Source: Enterococcus raffinosus (lineage in GTDB: Bacteria > Bacillota > Bacilli > Lactobacillales > Enterococcaceae). Taken from it: a stretch of 64,000 bases of DNA. Position numbers and translations under genes: made by a program. The stretch spans positions 1 through 64,000 of the forward strand of contig NZ_JXLA01000002.1 of NCBI RefSeq assembly GCF_001886185.1, read 5' to 3'. Below, in pieces: positions 1 through 8,448 of the stretch. Every line of letters starts with the position of its first letter. Position 1 is the first letter of the stretch. The notes under the pieces are model-generated. The model was not told the origin of the DNA. It saw only the letters and a program-made list of their open reading frames with translations, and made no database searches.

Positions 1-338
1 TGAAGCAGCTTTTACCAGAAGGCATCGTCCTAACAGATACACGAATGACTGAGCTGAAGCAGGAGAAAGTAGAGAATAGCAAACCAGATACGGAAAATTC
101 CGCAGTCTCGACCAACGAACCAACCAACAAAGCAAGCCAAGCGGCGGTGAAAGAACTCCCAGCCAAGAAAAAATCCTCGCTGCCAAGACCGATGGCACTC
201 TCAGTCGAGAAATCCCCCTCTATGAGCTATAAGAAGCCAAAAAGCGCGAAGCAAAAGAAACGAGAAAAAGATGATGAATTGATGAAGCGGACGAAAGATG
301 GGAAAAGGAATTCGAGGAAACGAAAGAAGCGGAAATAA
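1..338 (+). CDS. C-terminal end of an unidentified Lys/Arg-rich protein (5' truncated)
   Basis: The open frame enters from the left edge (first full codon at position 3) and ends at TAA 336-338, giving about 111 visible residues. After a short stretch beginning KQLLPEG, the sequence is low in complexity. It has an Asn/Ser/Thr/Glu-rich linker, then a strongly basic tail with runs such as KKKSS and a final RKRKKRK. There is no recognisable domain in the visible part, and an internal ATG at 45 has no ribosome site, so this is the tail of a larger protein. A basic tail could bind nucleic acid or acidic envelope polymers, but that is only inference. I do not recognise the family. Confidence 0.6.
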   Translation, partial: KQLLPEGIVLTDTRMTELKQEKVENSKPDTENSAVSTNEPTNKASQAAVKELPAKKKSSLPRPMALSVEKSPSMSYKKPKSAKQKKREKDDELMKRTKDGKRNSRKRKKRK

Positions 339-637
339 TAAGCATAAATAAATGAGCATAGTGTGTTCTGAAGATTGTAGGAGGAATGCATTAAAAAGTT
401 TGTTTGAATTTAACGTATTTAATCCAGCGACCCTAGTTTTCGTTTGGGGCTTGTGTCTTTGTTAGTGCTGTTTATTTTTGTTTGTTTACATTTTGGAGAA
501 AAGGCAGACTTGTTTTATCGAGTTAATTTCATTTTTGGGTGGAGCAGAGGTTTATTTGCTGTGGTCTTTTTTCTTTTTCAATAACAGTAAAGCTGTGGTT
601 TGTCGCAGGATAGACAAAAAATTAAACATTTTTTGTC
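339..637. other. Intergenic region with no supported gene
   Basis: A T-rich stretch between the truncated gene and the lacT promoter. One hydrophobic 61-codon frame (478-663) opens with TTG, lacks a ribosome site and runs into the lacT promoter, so it is not called. No clear terminator hairpin with a U-run was found for the upstream gene. Confidence 0.5.
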
Positions 638-651
638 TGAAAGTGTTTACA
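638..651 (+). promoter_or_regulatory. cre site (CcpA box) overlapping the lacT -35
   Basis: TGAAAGTGTTTACA matches the consensus TGWAARCGYTWWCA at 13 of 14 positions; only the C of the central CG is changed. It contains the -35 hexamer of the lacT promoter, so CcpA bound here would block RNA polymerase. This predicts glucose repression of the lacTGFE operon. Confidence 0.7.
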
Positions 652-674
652 AATGTATTTTAAGGTGCTATTCT
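646..674 (+). promoter_or_regulatory. Promoter of the lacT-lacGFE operon
   Basis: TTTACA (646-651) and TATTCT (669-674) are separated by 17 bases. Transcription would begin about 10 bases before the RAT sequence. The -35 lies inside a cre box. Confidence 0.65.
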
Positions 675-697
675 ATAAGTGAAATTAGAATATCAGT

Positions 698-727
698 GGA
701 TTGTTACTATTGAATTAGGCAAAAACC
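698..727 (+). promoter_or_regulatory. Ribonucleic antiterminator (RAT) for LacT/LicT-type protein
   Basis: The 30-base element starts GGATTGTTACT and ends GGCAAAAACC, the classical BglG/LicT RAT pattern. Its 3' end overlaps the 5' arm of the terminator that follows, so protein binding here would prevent the terminator from folding. Confidence 0.85.
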
Positions 728-773
728 GCAAGTAATTGATTGAGGTATCAATCGATTGTTTGCGGTTTTTTTT
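723..773 (+). terminator. Conditional terminator in the lacT leader
   Basis: AAACCGCAA (723-731) pairs with TTGCGGTTT (760-768). An inner stem lies around ATTGATTGA/TCAATCGAT, and a T-run of eight follows. It overlaps the RAT and is the off-switch of the antitermination system. Confidence 0.85.
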
Positions 774-793
774 GCGGAAATGAGGTGAAAAAA

Positions 794-1630
794 ATGTATA
801 GGGTAGTACAAGTGTTAAACAACAATATTGCAATTGTCAAAAAGGGGCACGAACAGGCTATCGCGATGGGAAAAGGATTGGTGTTTCAAAAGAAAAAAGG
901 CGACTTGCTGAAGGAGGAGTCGATTCAAAATCTTTTTGTACTAAAAAGTGAAGAATCAAAACAGAATTTTTCTTTCTTATTGAAGGATGTGCCGCTGGAT
1001 TTTATTACTACTGCTTATGAAATTATAGAAAACGCGATTAAGAATTATCAGTATTCTGTTCAAGAATATATTTACGTCACTTTGACCGATCACATTTATT
1101 GGAATTATAAGCGTTTGATGAAGGGAGAATACCAGAATAGTTTATTACCTGACATCAGTGAGCAATATCCGACCGAGTATCAAATTGCTAGAGATGGCCT
1201 TCAGATTATTAAAGAACGCTTGGATATTACTTTTCCAGAAGATGAGTTGAAAAATATTAGCATTCATTTTATTAACGCTCAGGGGAAAACACCAGAACCT
1301 GTCACACCACCTGCAGATGCTTATAACGAGCAGCAGCGTGTGCTGGAGATCATCGAAGATTCTCTGCGGAAGAGAAACATCGTTCGAACAGAAAAAACGC
1401 AAAATTTTTACGATCGTCTAATGATTCATTTGCGCTATATGTTAGAGCGCACGGAAGAAGCTGAAGTGGATGCCTTTGCCGAGAAAATGGAAGCGGATTT
1501 AAAAAAGGAGTACCCGGAAGCCTATAGTGTGGCAGAAGAAATGTATCGAATCATCAATGAGAATACAGGATTAAAATTGAATGCGAGTGAAAAGGTTTAT
1601 TTTACAATTCATATTCAGCGATTACTTTAA
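794..1630 (+). CDS. lacT: LacT/LicT-type transcription antiterminator (BglG family)
   Basis: This 278-residue RNA-binding antiterminator has an N-terminal CAT domain (about 1-55, beginning MYRVVQVLNNN) and two PTS regulation domains. Candidate regulatory histidines lie in TDHIYW and SIHFIN (PRD1) and in MIHLRY and FTIHIQ (PRD2). The ATG at 794 follows GAGGTG and matches the family N-terminus; an upstream in-frame start at 740 lies inside the terminator and is rejected. The gene follows its own RAT and is followed by lacG-lacF-lacE, the arrangement known from the Lactobacillus casei lacTEGF operon. By that precedent it should bind the RAT when lactose PTS flux dephosphorylates PRD1, letting transcription through. 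Family is certain; the lactose assignment rests on context. Confidence 0.9.
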   Translation: MYRVVQVLNNNIAIVKKGHEQAIAMGKGLVFQKKKGDLLKEESIQNLFVLKSEESKQNFSFLLKDVPLDFITTAYEIIENAIKNYQYSVQEYIYVTLTDHIYWNYKRLMKGEYQNSLLPDISEQYPTEYQIARDGLQIIKERLDITFPEDELKNISIHFINAQGKTPEPVTPPADAYNEQQRVLEIIEDSLRKRNIVRTEKTQNFYDRLMIHLRYMLERTEEAEVDAFAEKMEADLKKEYPEAYSVAEEMYRIINENTGLKLNASEKVYFTIHIQRLL

Positions 1631-1645
1631 ATGGAGGAAAAAATC

Positions 1646-3046
1646 ATGAAAAAATTACCAGAGGATTTTATTTTTGGCGGAGCAACGGCTGCTTATCAGT
1701 GTGAAGGGGCAACGAAGGAGGGCGGAAAAGGAGCTGTCGCTTGGGATGCATTTTTAAAAGAGCAGGGACGATTTAGCCCAGATCCAGCCAGTGATTTCTA
1801 TCATCAATATCCAATAGACATTGAGCTGTGTGAAAAATTTGGTGTGAACGGATTGCGCTTATCTATTGCCTGGAGTCGGATTTTTCCAGCAGGAATAGGG
1901 GAGCCTAACCAAGAAGGCATTGACTATTACCATAATATTTTTAATGAATGTAAAAAGCGTGGGGTGATCCCCTTTGTCACCTTGCATCACTTTGATACGC
2001 CCAAAGCTCTATTCGATCAAAATGATTTTTTAAACCGCGAGAACATTGAGGCGTTTGTAGCTTATGCAAAGTTCTGTTTTGAAGAATTTACGGAAGTTGA
2101 ATACTGGAGTACCTTTAATGAAATTTATCCAGTCGCAACAAACCAATACCTACTAGGGGTCTTTCCTCCAGGGATCAAATTTGATTTCACGAAAATCATC
2201 ATGTGTCTTCATCATATGATGTTAGCTCACGCGAAGGCAGTCAACATTTTTAAAGACAATGGGTATCCTGGGGAGATTGGCGTAGTGCATTCACTAGAAA
2301 CAAAGTATGCGAACTCAGATTCTGAAGAGGATAAGCACGCCGCCTTTTTAGAAGATGCCTTATCGATTCGGTTCTTATTGGAAGCCACTTATTTGGGCCG
2401 TTACAGCGAAGAGCTGCTAGAGGCATTGGATGAAATTTGCGCGGCGCAAGATGCTTCTTATGAATTCTTGGAAGAGGATTATCTTGAAATGGAAAAAGCT
2501 TCCTTTCGCAATGATTTCCTAGGCATCAACCATTATCAATGTCATTTCTGCAAGGCTTACCAAGGTCCAAATGAAATTTATCATAATGGAACAGGTGACA
2601 AAGGGACCTCGGTTTATCGAGTAAATGGCATCGCCGAGCGGGTCTATAAAGAGGGTATCCCCAGAACAGATTGGGATTGGTTGATTTACCCGCAAGGATT
2701 GTATGACTTATTGTTGCGAATTAAACAGGATTATCCTCACTATAAAAAAATCTATATTACTGAAAACGGAATGGGGTACAAGGATGATTTTGTGGACGGT
2801 GTCATCATGGATACGCCGCGAATCGATTATTTACGCCAATATTTAGGGGCATTGAGTGATGCTATTCAAGATGGGGTAAATGTTAAAGGCTACTTCTTGT
2901 GGTCATTAATGGATATGTTCTCCTGGACCAATGGCTACAATAAGCGTTACGGCTTGTTCTACGTCGATTTTGAAACACAAAAGCGCTATCCGAAAGAATC
3001 GGCCTATTGGTATAAATTCGTGAGTGGGACGAAAACGATTATTTAA
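1646..3046 (+). CDS. lacG: 6-phospho-beta-galactosidase (GH1)
   Basis: This cytoplasmic enzyme hydrolyses lactose-6-phosphate to glucose and galactose-6-phosphate. It is 466 residues, the usual size, and opens with the LacG signature [19 protein letters not shown]. Catalytic acid/base Glu159 lies in TFNEI and the nucleophile Glu373 in ITENG. Stretches such as [17 protein letters not shown] and [13 protein letters not shown] read like LacG of staphylococci rather than a BglA-type phosphoglucosidase. The ATG at 1646 follows GGAGG; the in-frame ATG at 1631 lies on top of that ribosome site. It directly follows lacT and precedes the lactose PTS genes. Confidence 0.92.
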   Translation: MKKLPEDFIFGGATAAYQCEGATKEGGKGAVAWDAFLKEQGRFSPDPASDFYHQYPIDIELCEKFGVNGLRLSIAWSRIFPAGIGEPNQEGIDYYHNIFNECKKRGVIPFVTLHHFDTPKALFDQNDFLNRENIEAFVAYAKFCFEEFTEVEYWSTFNEIYPVATNQYLLGVFPPGIKFDFTKIIMCLHHMMLAHAKAVNIFKDNGYPGEIGVVHSLETKYANSDSEEDKHAAFLEDALSIRFLLEATYLGRYSEELLEALDEICAAQDASYEFLEEDYLEMEKASFRNDFLGINHYQCHFCKAYQGPNEIYHNGTGDKGTSVYRVNGIAERVYKEGIPRTDWDWLIYPQGLYDLLLRIKQDYPHYKKIYITENGMGYKDDFVDGVIMDTPRIDYLRQYLGALSDAIQDGVNVKGYFLWSLMDMFSWTNGYNKRYGLFYVDFETQKRYPKESAYWYKFVSGTKTII

Positions 3047-3057
3047 ATGTTGAAGGT

Positions 3058-3084
3058 GGAGGAAATCGTCTGGAGATTTCTTCC
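3058..3084 (+). other. Intercistronic hairpin between lacG and lacF
   Basis: GGAGGAAATC (3058-3067) pairs with GATTTCTTCC (3075-3084), ten base pairs with one G-U and a seven-base loop. No U-run follows, so it is not a standard terminator. It may be an RNA processing or stability element that sets lacG levels apart from the PTS genes. Confidence 0.4.
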
Positions 3085-3133
3085 TTCCCCAATCAACAAC
3101 ATGCAAAAGGACATATTTCGTTAGGAGGGAAAA

Positions 3134-3454
3134 ATGATGAATAAAGAGGAATTGCAAATGCTGGGCTTTGAAATCGTGGCCTATTCAGGTGATGCAAGAA
3201 GTACCTTAATGACTCTATTAAGTGAAGTGCGCCAAGGAAACTTCGAGCATGTGGAAGAGGCCTTGAAGGATGCGGATGAAAACCTAAAATTAGCCCACAA
3301 TTCTCAAACAAAAATATTAGCGGATGAAGCGGCGGGAAGCAACTTAGATATTGGCTTTATTTTCATTCATGGACAAGATCACTTGATGACCACGCTATTA
3401 TTAAGAGATTTAGTACAAGATTTTATTGAGCTTTATAAAGAGAAATATCAATAA
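3134..3454 (+). CDS. lacF: Lactose PTS EIIA component
   Basis: This 106-residue cytoplasmic phosphocarrier takes phosphate from HPr and passes it to the IIB domain of LacE. It belongs to the lactose/chitobiose EIIA family, a helical trimer, and has the typical opening EELQMLGFEIVAYSGDARS. The motif IHGQDHLMT holds His79 and His83; His79 should correspond to the phosphorylated His78 of staphylococcal LacF. The start follows AGGAGG. It sits between lacG and lacE in one operon. Confidence 0.92.
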   Translation: MMNKEELQMLGFEIVAYSGDARSTLMTLLSEVRQGNFEHVEEALKDADENLKLAHNSQTKILADEAAGSNLDIGFIFIHGQDHLMTTLLLRDLVQDFIELYKEKYQ

Positions 3455-3475
3455 GGAAAAAGGAGTTGGAGTAAG

Positions 3476-5143
3476 ATGAATGTCATTATTAAACAAATTA
3501 AAAAGGGAAAACCCTTTTTCGAAAAAATCTCGCGAAATATTTATCTAGGAGCTATTCGGGATGGCTTCTTAACGGCAATGCCGGCCATTCTATTTTCTAG
3601 TATTTTCATCATGATCGCCGCAATTCCAGAAGTTTTCGGTGTTACTTTACCTGAAGCCGTCTCAACCTGGCTTTGGAAGGTATATGGGTACTCGATGGGA
3701 ATTGTGGGGTTGCTGGTGGCTGCGACAACAGCTCGCTGCTTAGCGGGTTCGATGAATCGGCGATTAGAAGATGGAAAAAGCATCAACGAAGTGTCTGTTA
3801 TGTTAGCATCAATCGCCGGATTCTTTATGCTGAGTGTCGAGCAGATAGATGGCGGTTTTGCCAGTGATTTTATGGGAACGAAAGGGCTGCTTGCCTCATT
3901 TGTTGCGGCATTTCTTACAGTAAATGTCTATAAATTCTGCGTGAAGCGTGATATTACGATTCGCATGCCTAAAGAGGTGCCAGGAACCATTTCGCAAATG
4001 TTTCGCGATGTTATTCCTTTTTCTTTCGCGGTTTTTGGTGCCGTCTTAATTGATTTATTGTTTAGAAATGTCTTTCAGGGTTCTTTTGCAAATACAGCGA
4101 TTACTGCTTTGCAGCCACTCTTTACTGCAGCCGATGGGTATTTAGGGATCGCGATTATTTGGGGAGCAATGGCGTTATTCTGGTTCGTAGGTGTCCATGG
4201 TCCATCGATCGTGGAACCGGCAATTGCTGCGATTATTTACGCGAATGTTGAAACCAATCTAATGCTGTTCCAAAATGGAGAACAGGCTTCTAAAGTGTTG
4301 ACAGTTGGTATGGGAAATTTTGTCGGAACCATGGGTGGAACCGGTGCGACCTTAGTAGTTCCCTTCTTGTTCATGCTCTTTGCCCGTTCGAAGCAGTTGA
4401 AGGCAGTCGGAAAAGCGTCCTTTGTGCCAGTAATTTTCGCGGTAAATGAACCGCTATTGTTTGCGGCACCGATGATCTTAAATCCTTATTTCTTCATTCC
4501 ATTCTTATTAGCACCAATCGTGAATGTTTGGATCTTCAAATTTTTTGTCGATGTATTAAATATGAATAGTTTTATGTATGTTTTGCCATGGGCGACACCG
4601 GCACCGATTGGTCTAGTACTAGGAACGGGAGTTGGTGTGCTAGCAGTTGTACTTGCTCTGCTATTAATTGTTGTTGACTCGATTATTTATCTGCCATTTA
4701 TTAAAGCGTATGACGCCGTCTTAATCGAAGAAGAAAGTAAGAATGCACAATTAGAAGAAACGGAAGGCGTGGAAGTTACGACAATAGAAGAGGACAGTGC
4801 GGCTGTTGTTGAAGCAATAGATAAGCTGGGTGACGGTAAGCGGGTGCTGGTGCTATGTGCTGGAGCAGGAACTAGCGCCATGTTAGCCAATGCCTTGGAG
4901 GAGGGCGCAAAAGAAACAGGAGCTAACCTGCAAGCGCAAGCAGGCGCCTATGGGTCACATTATGATATTATGAAAAATTTCGATTTGATCGTTTTGGCTC
5001 CGCAAGTAAACTCCTATTTATCTGATATCACGAAAGATGCAGAAAAAGTGGGTGTTAAGGTAGTTGCGACAAAAGGGGCAGAGTATATCAAATTAACGCG
5101 AGATCCCAAAGGTGCGGTTGATTTTGTCTTAGGAGCAATCTAG
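3476..5143 (+). CDS. lacE: Lactose PTS EIICB component
   Basis: Membrane permease that imports lactose and phosphorylates it at C6. The N-terminal IIC part (about 1-415) begins with the LacE hallmark KPFFEKISRNIYLGAIRDGF and has about ten hydrophobic segments. After an acidic linker rich in Glu, a IIB domain (about 455-555) carries the phosphocysteine Cys461 in VLCAGAGTSAML. At 555 residues it is close to the usual LacE length, with IIC fused to IIB in the normal order. It lies 21 bases after lacF. Confidence 0.92.
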   Translation: MNVIIKQIKKGKPFFEKISRNIYLGAIRDGFLTAMPAILFSSIFIMIAAIPEVFGVTLPEAVSTWLWKVYGYSMGIVGLLVAATTARCLAGSMNRRLEDGKSINEVSVMLASIAGFFMLSVEQIDGGFASDFMGTKGLLASFVAAFLTVNVYKFCVKRDITIRMPKEVPGTISQMFRDVIPFSFAVFGAVLIDLLFRNVFQGSFANTAITALQPLFTAADGYLGIAIIWGAMALFWFVGVHGPSIVEPAIAAIIYANVETNLMLFQNGEQASKVLTVGMGNFVGTMGGTGATLVVPFLFMLFARSKQLKAVGKASFVPVIFAVNEPLLFAAPMILNPYFFIPFLLAPIVNVWIFKFFVDVLNMNSFMYVLPWATPAPIGLVLGTGVGVLAVVLALLLIVVDSIIYLPFIKAYDAVLIEEESKNAQLEETEGVEVTTIEEDSAAVVEAIDKLGDGKRVLVLCAGAGTSAMLANALEEGAKETGANLQAQAGAYGSHYDIMKNFDLIVLAPQVNSYLSDITKDAEKVGVKVVATKGAEYIKLTRDPKGAVDFVLGAI

Positions 5144-5184
5144 CGCTTTCTGCAATCTTCTTTGTGAAAGTGGGTGAGAGAAAA

Positions 5185-5922
5185 ATGCTGAAAACTGAGC
5201 GGCTGCAGGAAATCATGTTGATGCTTGAGCTGGATGGTCAGGTCTATAGCAACGAAGTCAAAAGAAAGTTGGCTGTGTGTGATATGACAGTTCGACGTGA
5301 TTTTGCAGAGTTAGAACGACAAGGAGTTATCGAACGCTTTCATGGTGGAGCAAGGATGCAAGACGTTTATCGTTCTCAGGAACGCAGCCATAGGGAGAAA
5401 GAAATCATCCACCATGAGGAAAAGTTAAAAATAGTTAAACGTGCAGTCGACTTAGTTGAAGATGGTGATACGATTTTTCTAGGCCCAGGAACAACAATGG
5501 CATTGCTTCCCCAATATCTTAAAGCGGATTTTTTGCGAATTGTAACGAACTGCCAGCCGGTATTTGATCATTTAAACAAATACAAAAAGAATTGGAAAAT
5601 TTATTTGTTAGGCGGTGAGTTTCGGGAAACAACACAAAGCTTTGTTGGAGAGATTCCCCAAAAGTCGCTGCTGGACATGACTTTTCAAAAAACGTTTGTC
5701 AGTTGTAACGCTCTAAGCGAACAAAAACTGATGACTTCGACCTTTGAAGAGGGGCAATTACAGCGTCTAGCGTTAAATCATTCGGTTGAACGATACTTGC
5801 TGATAGATCATTCTAAAATCGGAAAAAAAGATTTTTCTGTGTACTATCAGCTGCAGGATATGACAGCGGTTATTACTGAGAAACAAACATATGATGCGAA
5901 GAACGATAAAATAGAAGAATAG
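5185..5922 (+). CDS. DeoR-family sugar-phosphate-responsive repressor (LacR-like)
   Basis: A 245-residue DeoR protein with an N-terminal winged helix-turn-helix (recognition region VCDMTVRRDFAELERQG, about 35-52), then the HGGA hinge and a sugar-phosphate sensor domain with GPGTTM and the typical FVGEI segment. The ATG at 5185 opens MLKTERLQEI, as in its paralogue at 8449; the upstream in-frame start at 5164 has no ribosome site. It is the last gene of the lac operon, 41 bases after lacE, so it is probably co-transcribed. A likely effector is tagatose-6-P or galactose-6-P, known for LacR repressors. Whether it or the second LacR controls lacABCD cannot be told from sequence. Confidence 0.85.
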   Translation: MLKTERLQEIMLMLELDGQVYSNEVKRKLAVCDMTVRRDFAELERQGVIERFHGGARMQDVYRSQERSHREKEIIHHEEKLKIVKRAVDLVEDGDTIFLGPGTTMALLPQYLKADFLRIVTNCQPVFDHLNKYKKNWKIYLLGGEFRETTQSFVGEIPQKSLLDMTFQKTFVSCNALSEQKLMTSTFEEGQLQRLALNHSVERYLLIDHSKIGKKDFSVYYQLQDMTAVITEKQTYDAKNDKIEE

Positions 5923-5935
5923 ATCCTACAAAAAT

Positions 5936-5964
5936 AATCCCGGAGATCTCTGATCTCCGGGATT
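5936..5964. terminator. Bidirectional terminator between the lac operon and gatC
   Basis: AATCCCGGAGATC (5936-5948) and GATCTCCGGGATT (5952-5964) form a perfect 13-bp stem with a three-base loop. T-rich sequence flanks it on the plus side and A-rich sequence on the other, so it can serve both converging operons. Confidence 0.85.
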
Positions 5965-5972
5965 TATTTGTT

Positions 5973-7433
5973 TTATTTCGCTTGAGCGGCATAGGCAACA
6001 TTGCCTTTTGCTGCTGTTGGTGCAGTTTTTTCTTCTTTCTCAGCTGCGTAAGTCGCGTTGCGTTTCTTCATTTGACGCGCATACCAGATAAAAATAAGAA
6101 GATAAGCAGCTAGCGCTAAGGCGGCATAGATCACAAATTCGATTTGGCCTTGTGAGGCATTTCCCACTAAGTAGCCTAAGAATTTTTCGATCGGGCCTTC
6201 CATTGTGGTATGAGAGATCATCGCTGATTCACTTAGACCGGAAGGGAAGGCGCCCACAGCTTTAGCGGTTTGTGTAACAAAAGGTGCGATTAATGTACCT
6301 GACCATAAGAACAATGGCAATTCAATTGCACCAATGACGATCATGCGAATCAATTTTCCGCGAGTAACAACAAGCAATGCTGGGGTAACACCCATAGCGA
6401 TGATTCCGCCTAAAGGCAATAATTTGTTGCCAGGTAAAATAATGGCTTCCAGCAGCATGATCGGTGCCAATACGTTAGCGGCAGCCCAGATTTCTGCCCG
6501 GCCTGCTAAGAAGGGCCAATCTAAACCAATATTGATCGTCCGTCCCTTCAAACGTTTGTTGGCAAAGTCGGTGATCCCTTGTGATAGAGGTTCTACGGCG
6601 GCGATGAACCATGCACCGATTAAAGAAAACAATTCCAAACAGACGGCTGCGGTAAAGGCTAATGAGAAGATTTGTGTAGGTGTTTGTCCAGCTAATAGCC
6701 CAACAAAAATCCCTAAATAGATCCCGATGGCAAATTTTGATCCCCAAAAACCGATTTTGCTGTTTAGTTTAGCCGCATCAAAATCATATTTATCCAACCA
6801 AGGGAAGACCTTGTCGAAAATCTTGTCAAAAACCATAATGATCGGATTCATCATATAGTTCATATGAGTGGTCGTCATCGGGTTGCTGTCGGGTGCGTTC
6901 AATAAATCATTAAAGGTTGGTTTCATCAAATCAGAGTTCCAAATTTTCAATACACCGATAAAAATAACCAAGGCGGTAGCGATAAATAGATTGGCACCGC
7001 AGAAAATCGCGAATAACCCAACAATCGCCAAATGCCAAATATCAAAGATATCAACATCTAAGGTATTGGTCTTTTTCATCGCTAACATGACGATGTTAAC
7101 GATCACCATGACTAATAGGAAGTATAAGGTATATGGAGATCCCCAAGTAATAGTAGCTAATGGTGCCCAACCAACATCAGTGATATTCAAAGAAATCCCT
7201 GTTCGTTCAACAAAAGCGGTCATAGCGTCTGAAAAAGCAGTGGTTAAAATGCCAATAATAGCTCCGATACCCGTCAAAGCGATCCCAAGTTTGATCCCGC
7301 CTTCTAGGGCACGTGACGGTTTTACTTTAAAAAATAAGGCAATAACAGTTAGTACGATAGTCATTAATGGGGCCGCCCCTAAATTGATTAGAGGCGTAAA
7401 AATTTGATTGGCGATATCAATAATTGTACTCAT
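5973..7433 (-). CDS. gatC: Gat-family PTS EIIC (galactitol/galactose permease)
   Basis: A 486-residue polytopic membrane protein with about ten hydrophobic segments and family features of galactitol-type EIIC, for instance MTIVLTVIALFFKVKPSRA near the N-terminus and the conserved LDWPFLAGRAE segment in the middle. The C-terminus is cytoplasmic and Lys/Ala-rich. It is the last gene of gatA-gatB-gatC. The family name is galactitol, but no galactitol-1-phosphate dehydrogenase lies nearby, while lacABCD stand divergent. In Streptococcus gordonii, Gat-type EII genes beside lacABCD act as a galactose PTS, so galactose import as galactose-6-P is the better guess. Confidence 0.85.
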   Translation of the reverse strand: MSTIIDIANQIFTPLINLGAAPLMTIVLTVIALFFKVKPSRALEGGIKLGIALTGIGAIIGILTTAFSDAMTAFVERTGISLNITDVGWAPLATITWGSPYTLYFLLVMVIVNIVMLAMKKTNTLDVDIFDIWHLAIVGLFAIFCGANLFIATALVIFIGVLKIWNSDLMKPTFNDLLNAPDSNPMTTTHMNYMMNPIIMVFDKIFDKVFPWLDKYDFDAAKLNSKIGFWGSKFAIGIYLGIFVGLLAGQTPTQIFSLAFTAAVCLELFSLIGAWFIAAVEPLSQGITDFANKRLKGRTINIGLDWPFLAGRAEIWAAANVLAPIMLLEAIILPGNKLLPLGGIIAMGVTPALLVVTRGKLIRMIVIGAIELPLFLWSGTLIAPFVTQTAKAVGAFPSGLSESAMISHTTMEGPIEKFLGYLVGNASQGQIEFVIYAALALAAYLLIFIWYARQMKKRNATYAAEKEEKTAPTAAKGNVAYAAQAK

Positions 7434-7454
7434 TAGCTTGTCCTTTCTTGATGC

Positions 7455-7757
7455 CTATTTATTTAATGATTGGATAGCGCTTTCCATACTTTGGTAAACA
7501 GGTTCAGCCATTGCGGGAATACGATAAAGGATTGCGCCTGCGTCAACAACAGGGATATTTACATTGAAGCCTAGGTCTGTATTGGCGATTTGAGCGAAAA
7601 TATCGTAATGAGACAGCATTTCTTCATTGATATCCTTGATCATGACAGCATCACAGGTCACTTGATACCCGCGGTTGTTTAATTCTGTTTCTAAGGCACT
7701 TTTGATTTGATGGCTCGAATTCACTCCTGCACCACACGCTGCTAAAATTTTGATCAT
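7455..7757 (-). CDS. gatB: Gat-family PTS EIIB
   Basis: This 100-residue cytoplasmic phosphocarrier has its phosphorylated cysteine, Cys8, in ILAACGAGVNSS, the typical P-loop of galactitol EIIB. It hands phosphate from GatA to the sugar bound by GatC. The start follows AAAGGAGAG and it lies 21 bases before gatC. Confidence 0.9.
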   Translation of the reverse strand: MIKILAACGAGVNSSHQIKSALETELNNRGYQVTCDAVMIKDINEEMLSHYDIFAQIANTDLGFNVNIPVVDAGAILYRIPAMAEPVYQSMESAIQSLNK

Positions 7758-7801
7758 GATTAGTCTCTCCTTTAATAGGTTTATTATTTTAAATCTGCTG
7801 A

Positions 7802-8293
7802 TTAAGCAGAAACTTCCATAGTAAAATGTTCCTCTAAAAACTGGTAGATCGCTTCTGTATCCTCAAGTTTGAAAAACGCACAAAGCTCTTTCTTATCAAC
7901 TGAATTAATAAAATCCATAATGTCTGCTAACATGCCGGCTTGTGCTTCGCCGTTTTCATTCAAAATCATAAATAGGAAACGCACAGAAAGCTGGTCGCTA
8001 GGTGAGATCATATTATGGAATGTAATCTCATGAGTTAATTTGATCGGAATAATTCGGGTCGTCCGGACATATTCGCTTTCCGTATGAGGAATCGCAATAT
8101 CGGGCAGGATTTCCGAAACAGGTGAAAGATCCAGACCTGTTGGATAATTCCGTTCACGTTCTAATAGATTCTCCAAAAAATCTTCAGTAACTAACTGTTT
8201 GTTTAACAGATCCAAATAAACTTCCTCAAAAACCTCTGCTTGGGTGTCCTTGCTGGAAACGTAGGTTGTCTCCTTGAAAAAAAGCTTTTTCAA
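7802..8293 (-). CDS. gatA: PTS EIIA of the fructose/mannitol type paired with GatBC
   Basis: This 163-residue cytoplasmic EIIA has its phospho-histidine His70 in IAIPHTE, the EIIA-fructose/mannitol/Ntr motif. The start codon is TTG at 8293, nine bases after AAGGAG; no ATG or GTG in frame gives the family N-terminus. It is the first gene of the gatABC operon, transcribed from a strong sigma-A promoter divergent from lacR. Confidence 0.87.
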   Translation of the reverse strand: MKKLFFKETTYVSSKDTQAEVFEEVYLDLLNKQLVTEDFLENLLERERNYPTGLDLSPVSEILPDIAIPHTESEYVRTTRIIPIKLTHEITFHNMISPSDQLSVRFLFMILNENGEAQAGMLADIMDFINSVDKKELCAFFKLEDTEAIYQFLEEHFTMEVSA

Positions 8294-8339
8294 ACAGAAC
8301 AGCTCCTTTCTTAGTTCGTTTATGTTTGTTTACATGTTG

Positions 8340-8368
8340 AGTATAATCGCTTACATTCCTTTTGTCAA
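8340..8368 (-). promoter_or_regulatory. Promoter of gatABC
   Basis: On the minus strand TTGACA (8368-8363) and TATACT (8345-8340) are exactly 17 bases apart, close to the sigma-A consensus. Its spacer contains a cre-like box. Confidence 0.8.
8342..8355. promoter_or_regulatory. cre-like site in the gatABC promoter
   Basis: Read on the minus strand, TGTAAGCGATTATA matches the cre consensus TGWAARCGYTWWCA at 12 of 14 positions. It lies between -35 and -10 of the gat promoter, a position where CcpA would repress. Confidence 0.55.
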
Positions 8369-8398
8369 CACAAAACAAAAATAAATAAACATATTGTG

Positions 8399-8427
8399 TT
8401 GATAAATGTTTAATAATGTTTTATTAT
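8399..8427 (+). promoter_or_regulatory. Promoter of lacR-lacABCD
   Basis: TTGATA (8399-8404) and TATTAT (8422-8427) are 17 bases apart, just upstream of the lacR ribosome site at 8435-8442. TGTTT half-sites lie in the spacer. Confidence 0.7.
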
Positions 8428-8448
8428 AAGAGTGTGGAGGGACAACAT

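Larger units (their letters stand above)
8323..8421. promoter_or_regulatory. Repeated TGTTT/AAACA half-sites, probable DeoR operators
   Basis: TGTTT occurs at 8323-8327, 8407-8411 and 8417-8421, and its complement AAACA at 8373-8377 and 8387-8391, across the divergent gatA/lacR promoters. LacR-type DeoR repressors bind T-rich sites of this kind. The cluster suggests one repressor controls both directions. Confidence 0.45.

Noticed and set aside
478-663. A hydrophobic 61-codon plus-strand frame before lacT
   Set aside because: TTG start without ribosome site, and it runs through the cre box and promoter of lacT.
6334-7407. Two plus-strand frames of 128 and 179 codons inside gatC
   Set aside because: They are antisense to a well supported membrane protein gene and have skewed composition typical of shadow frames.
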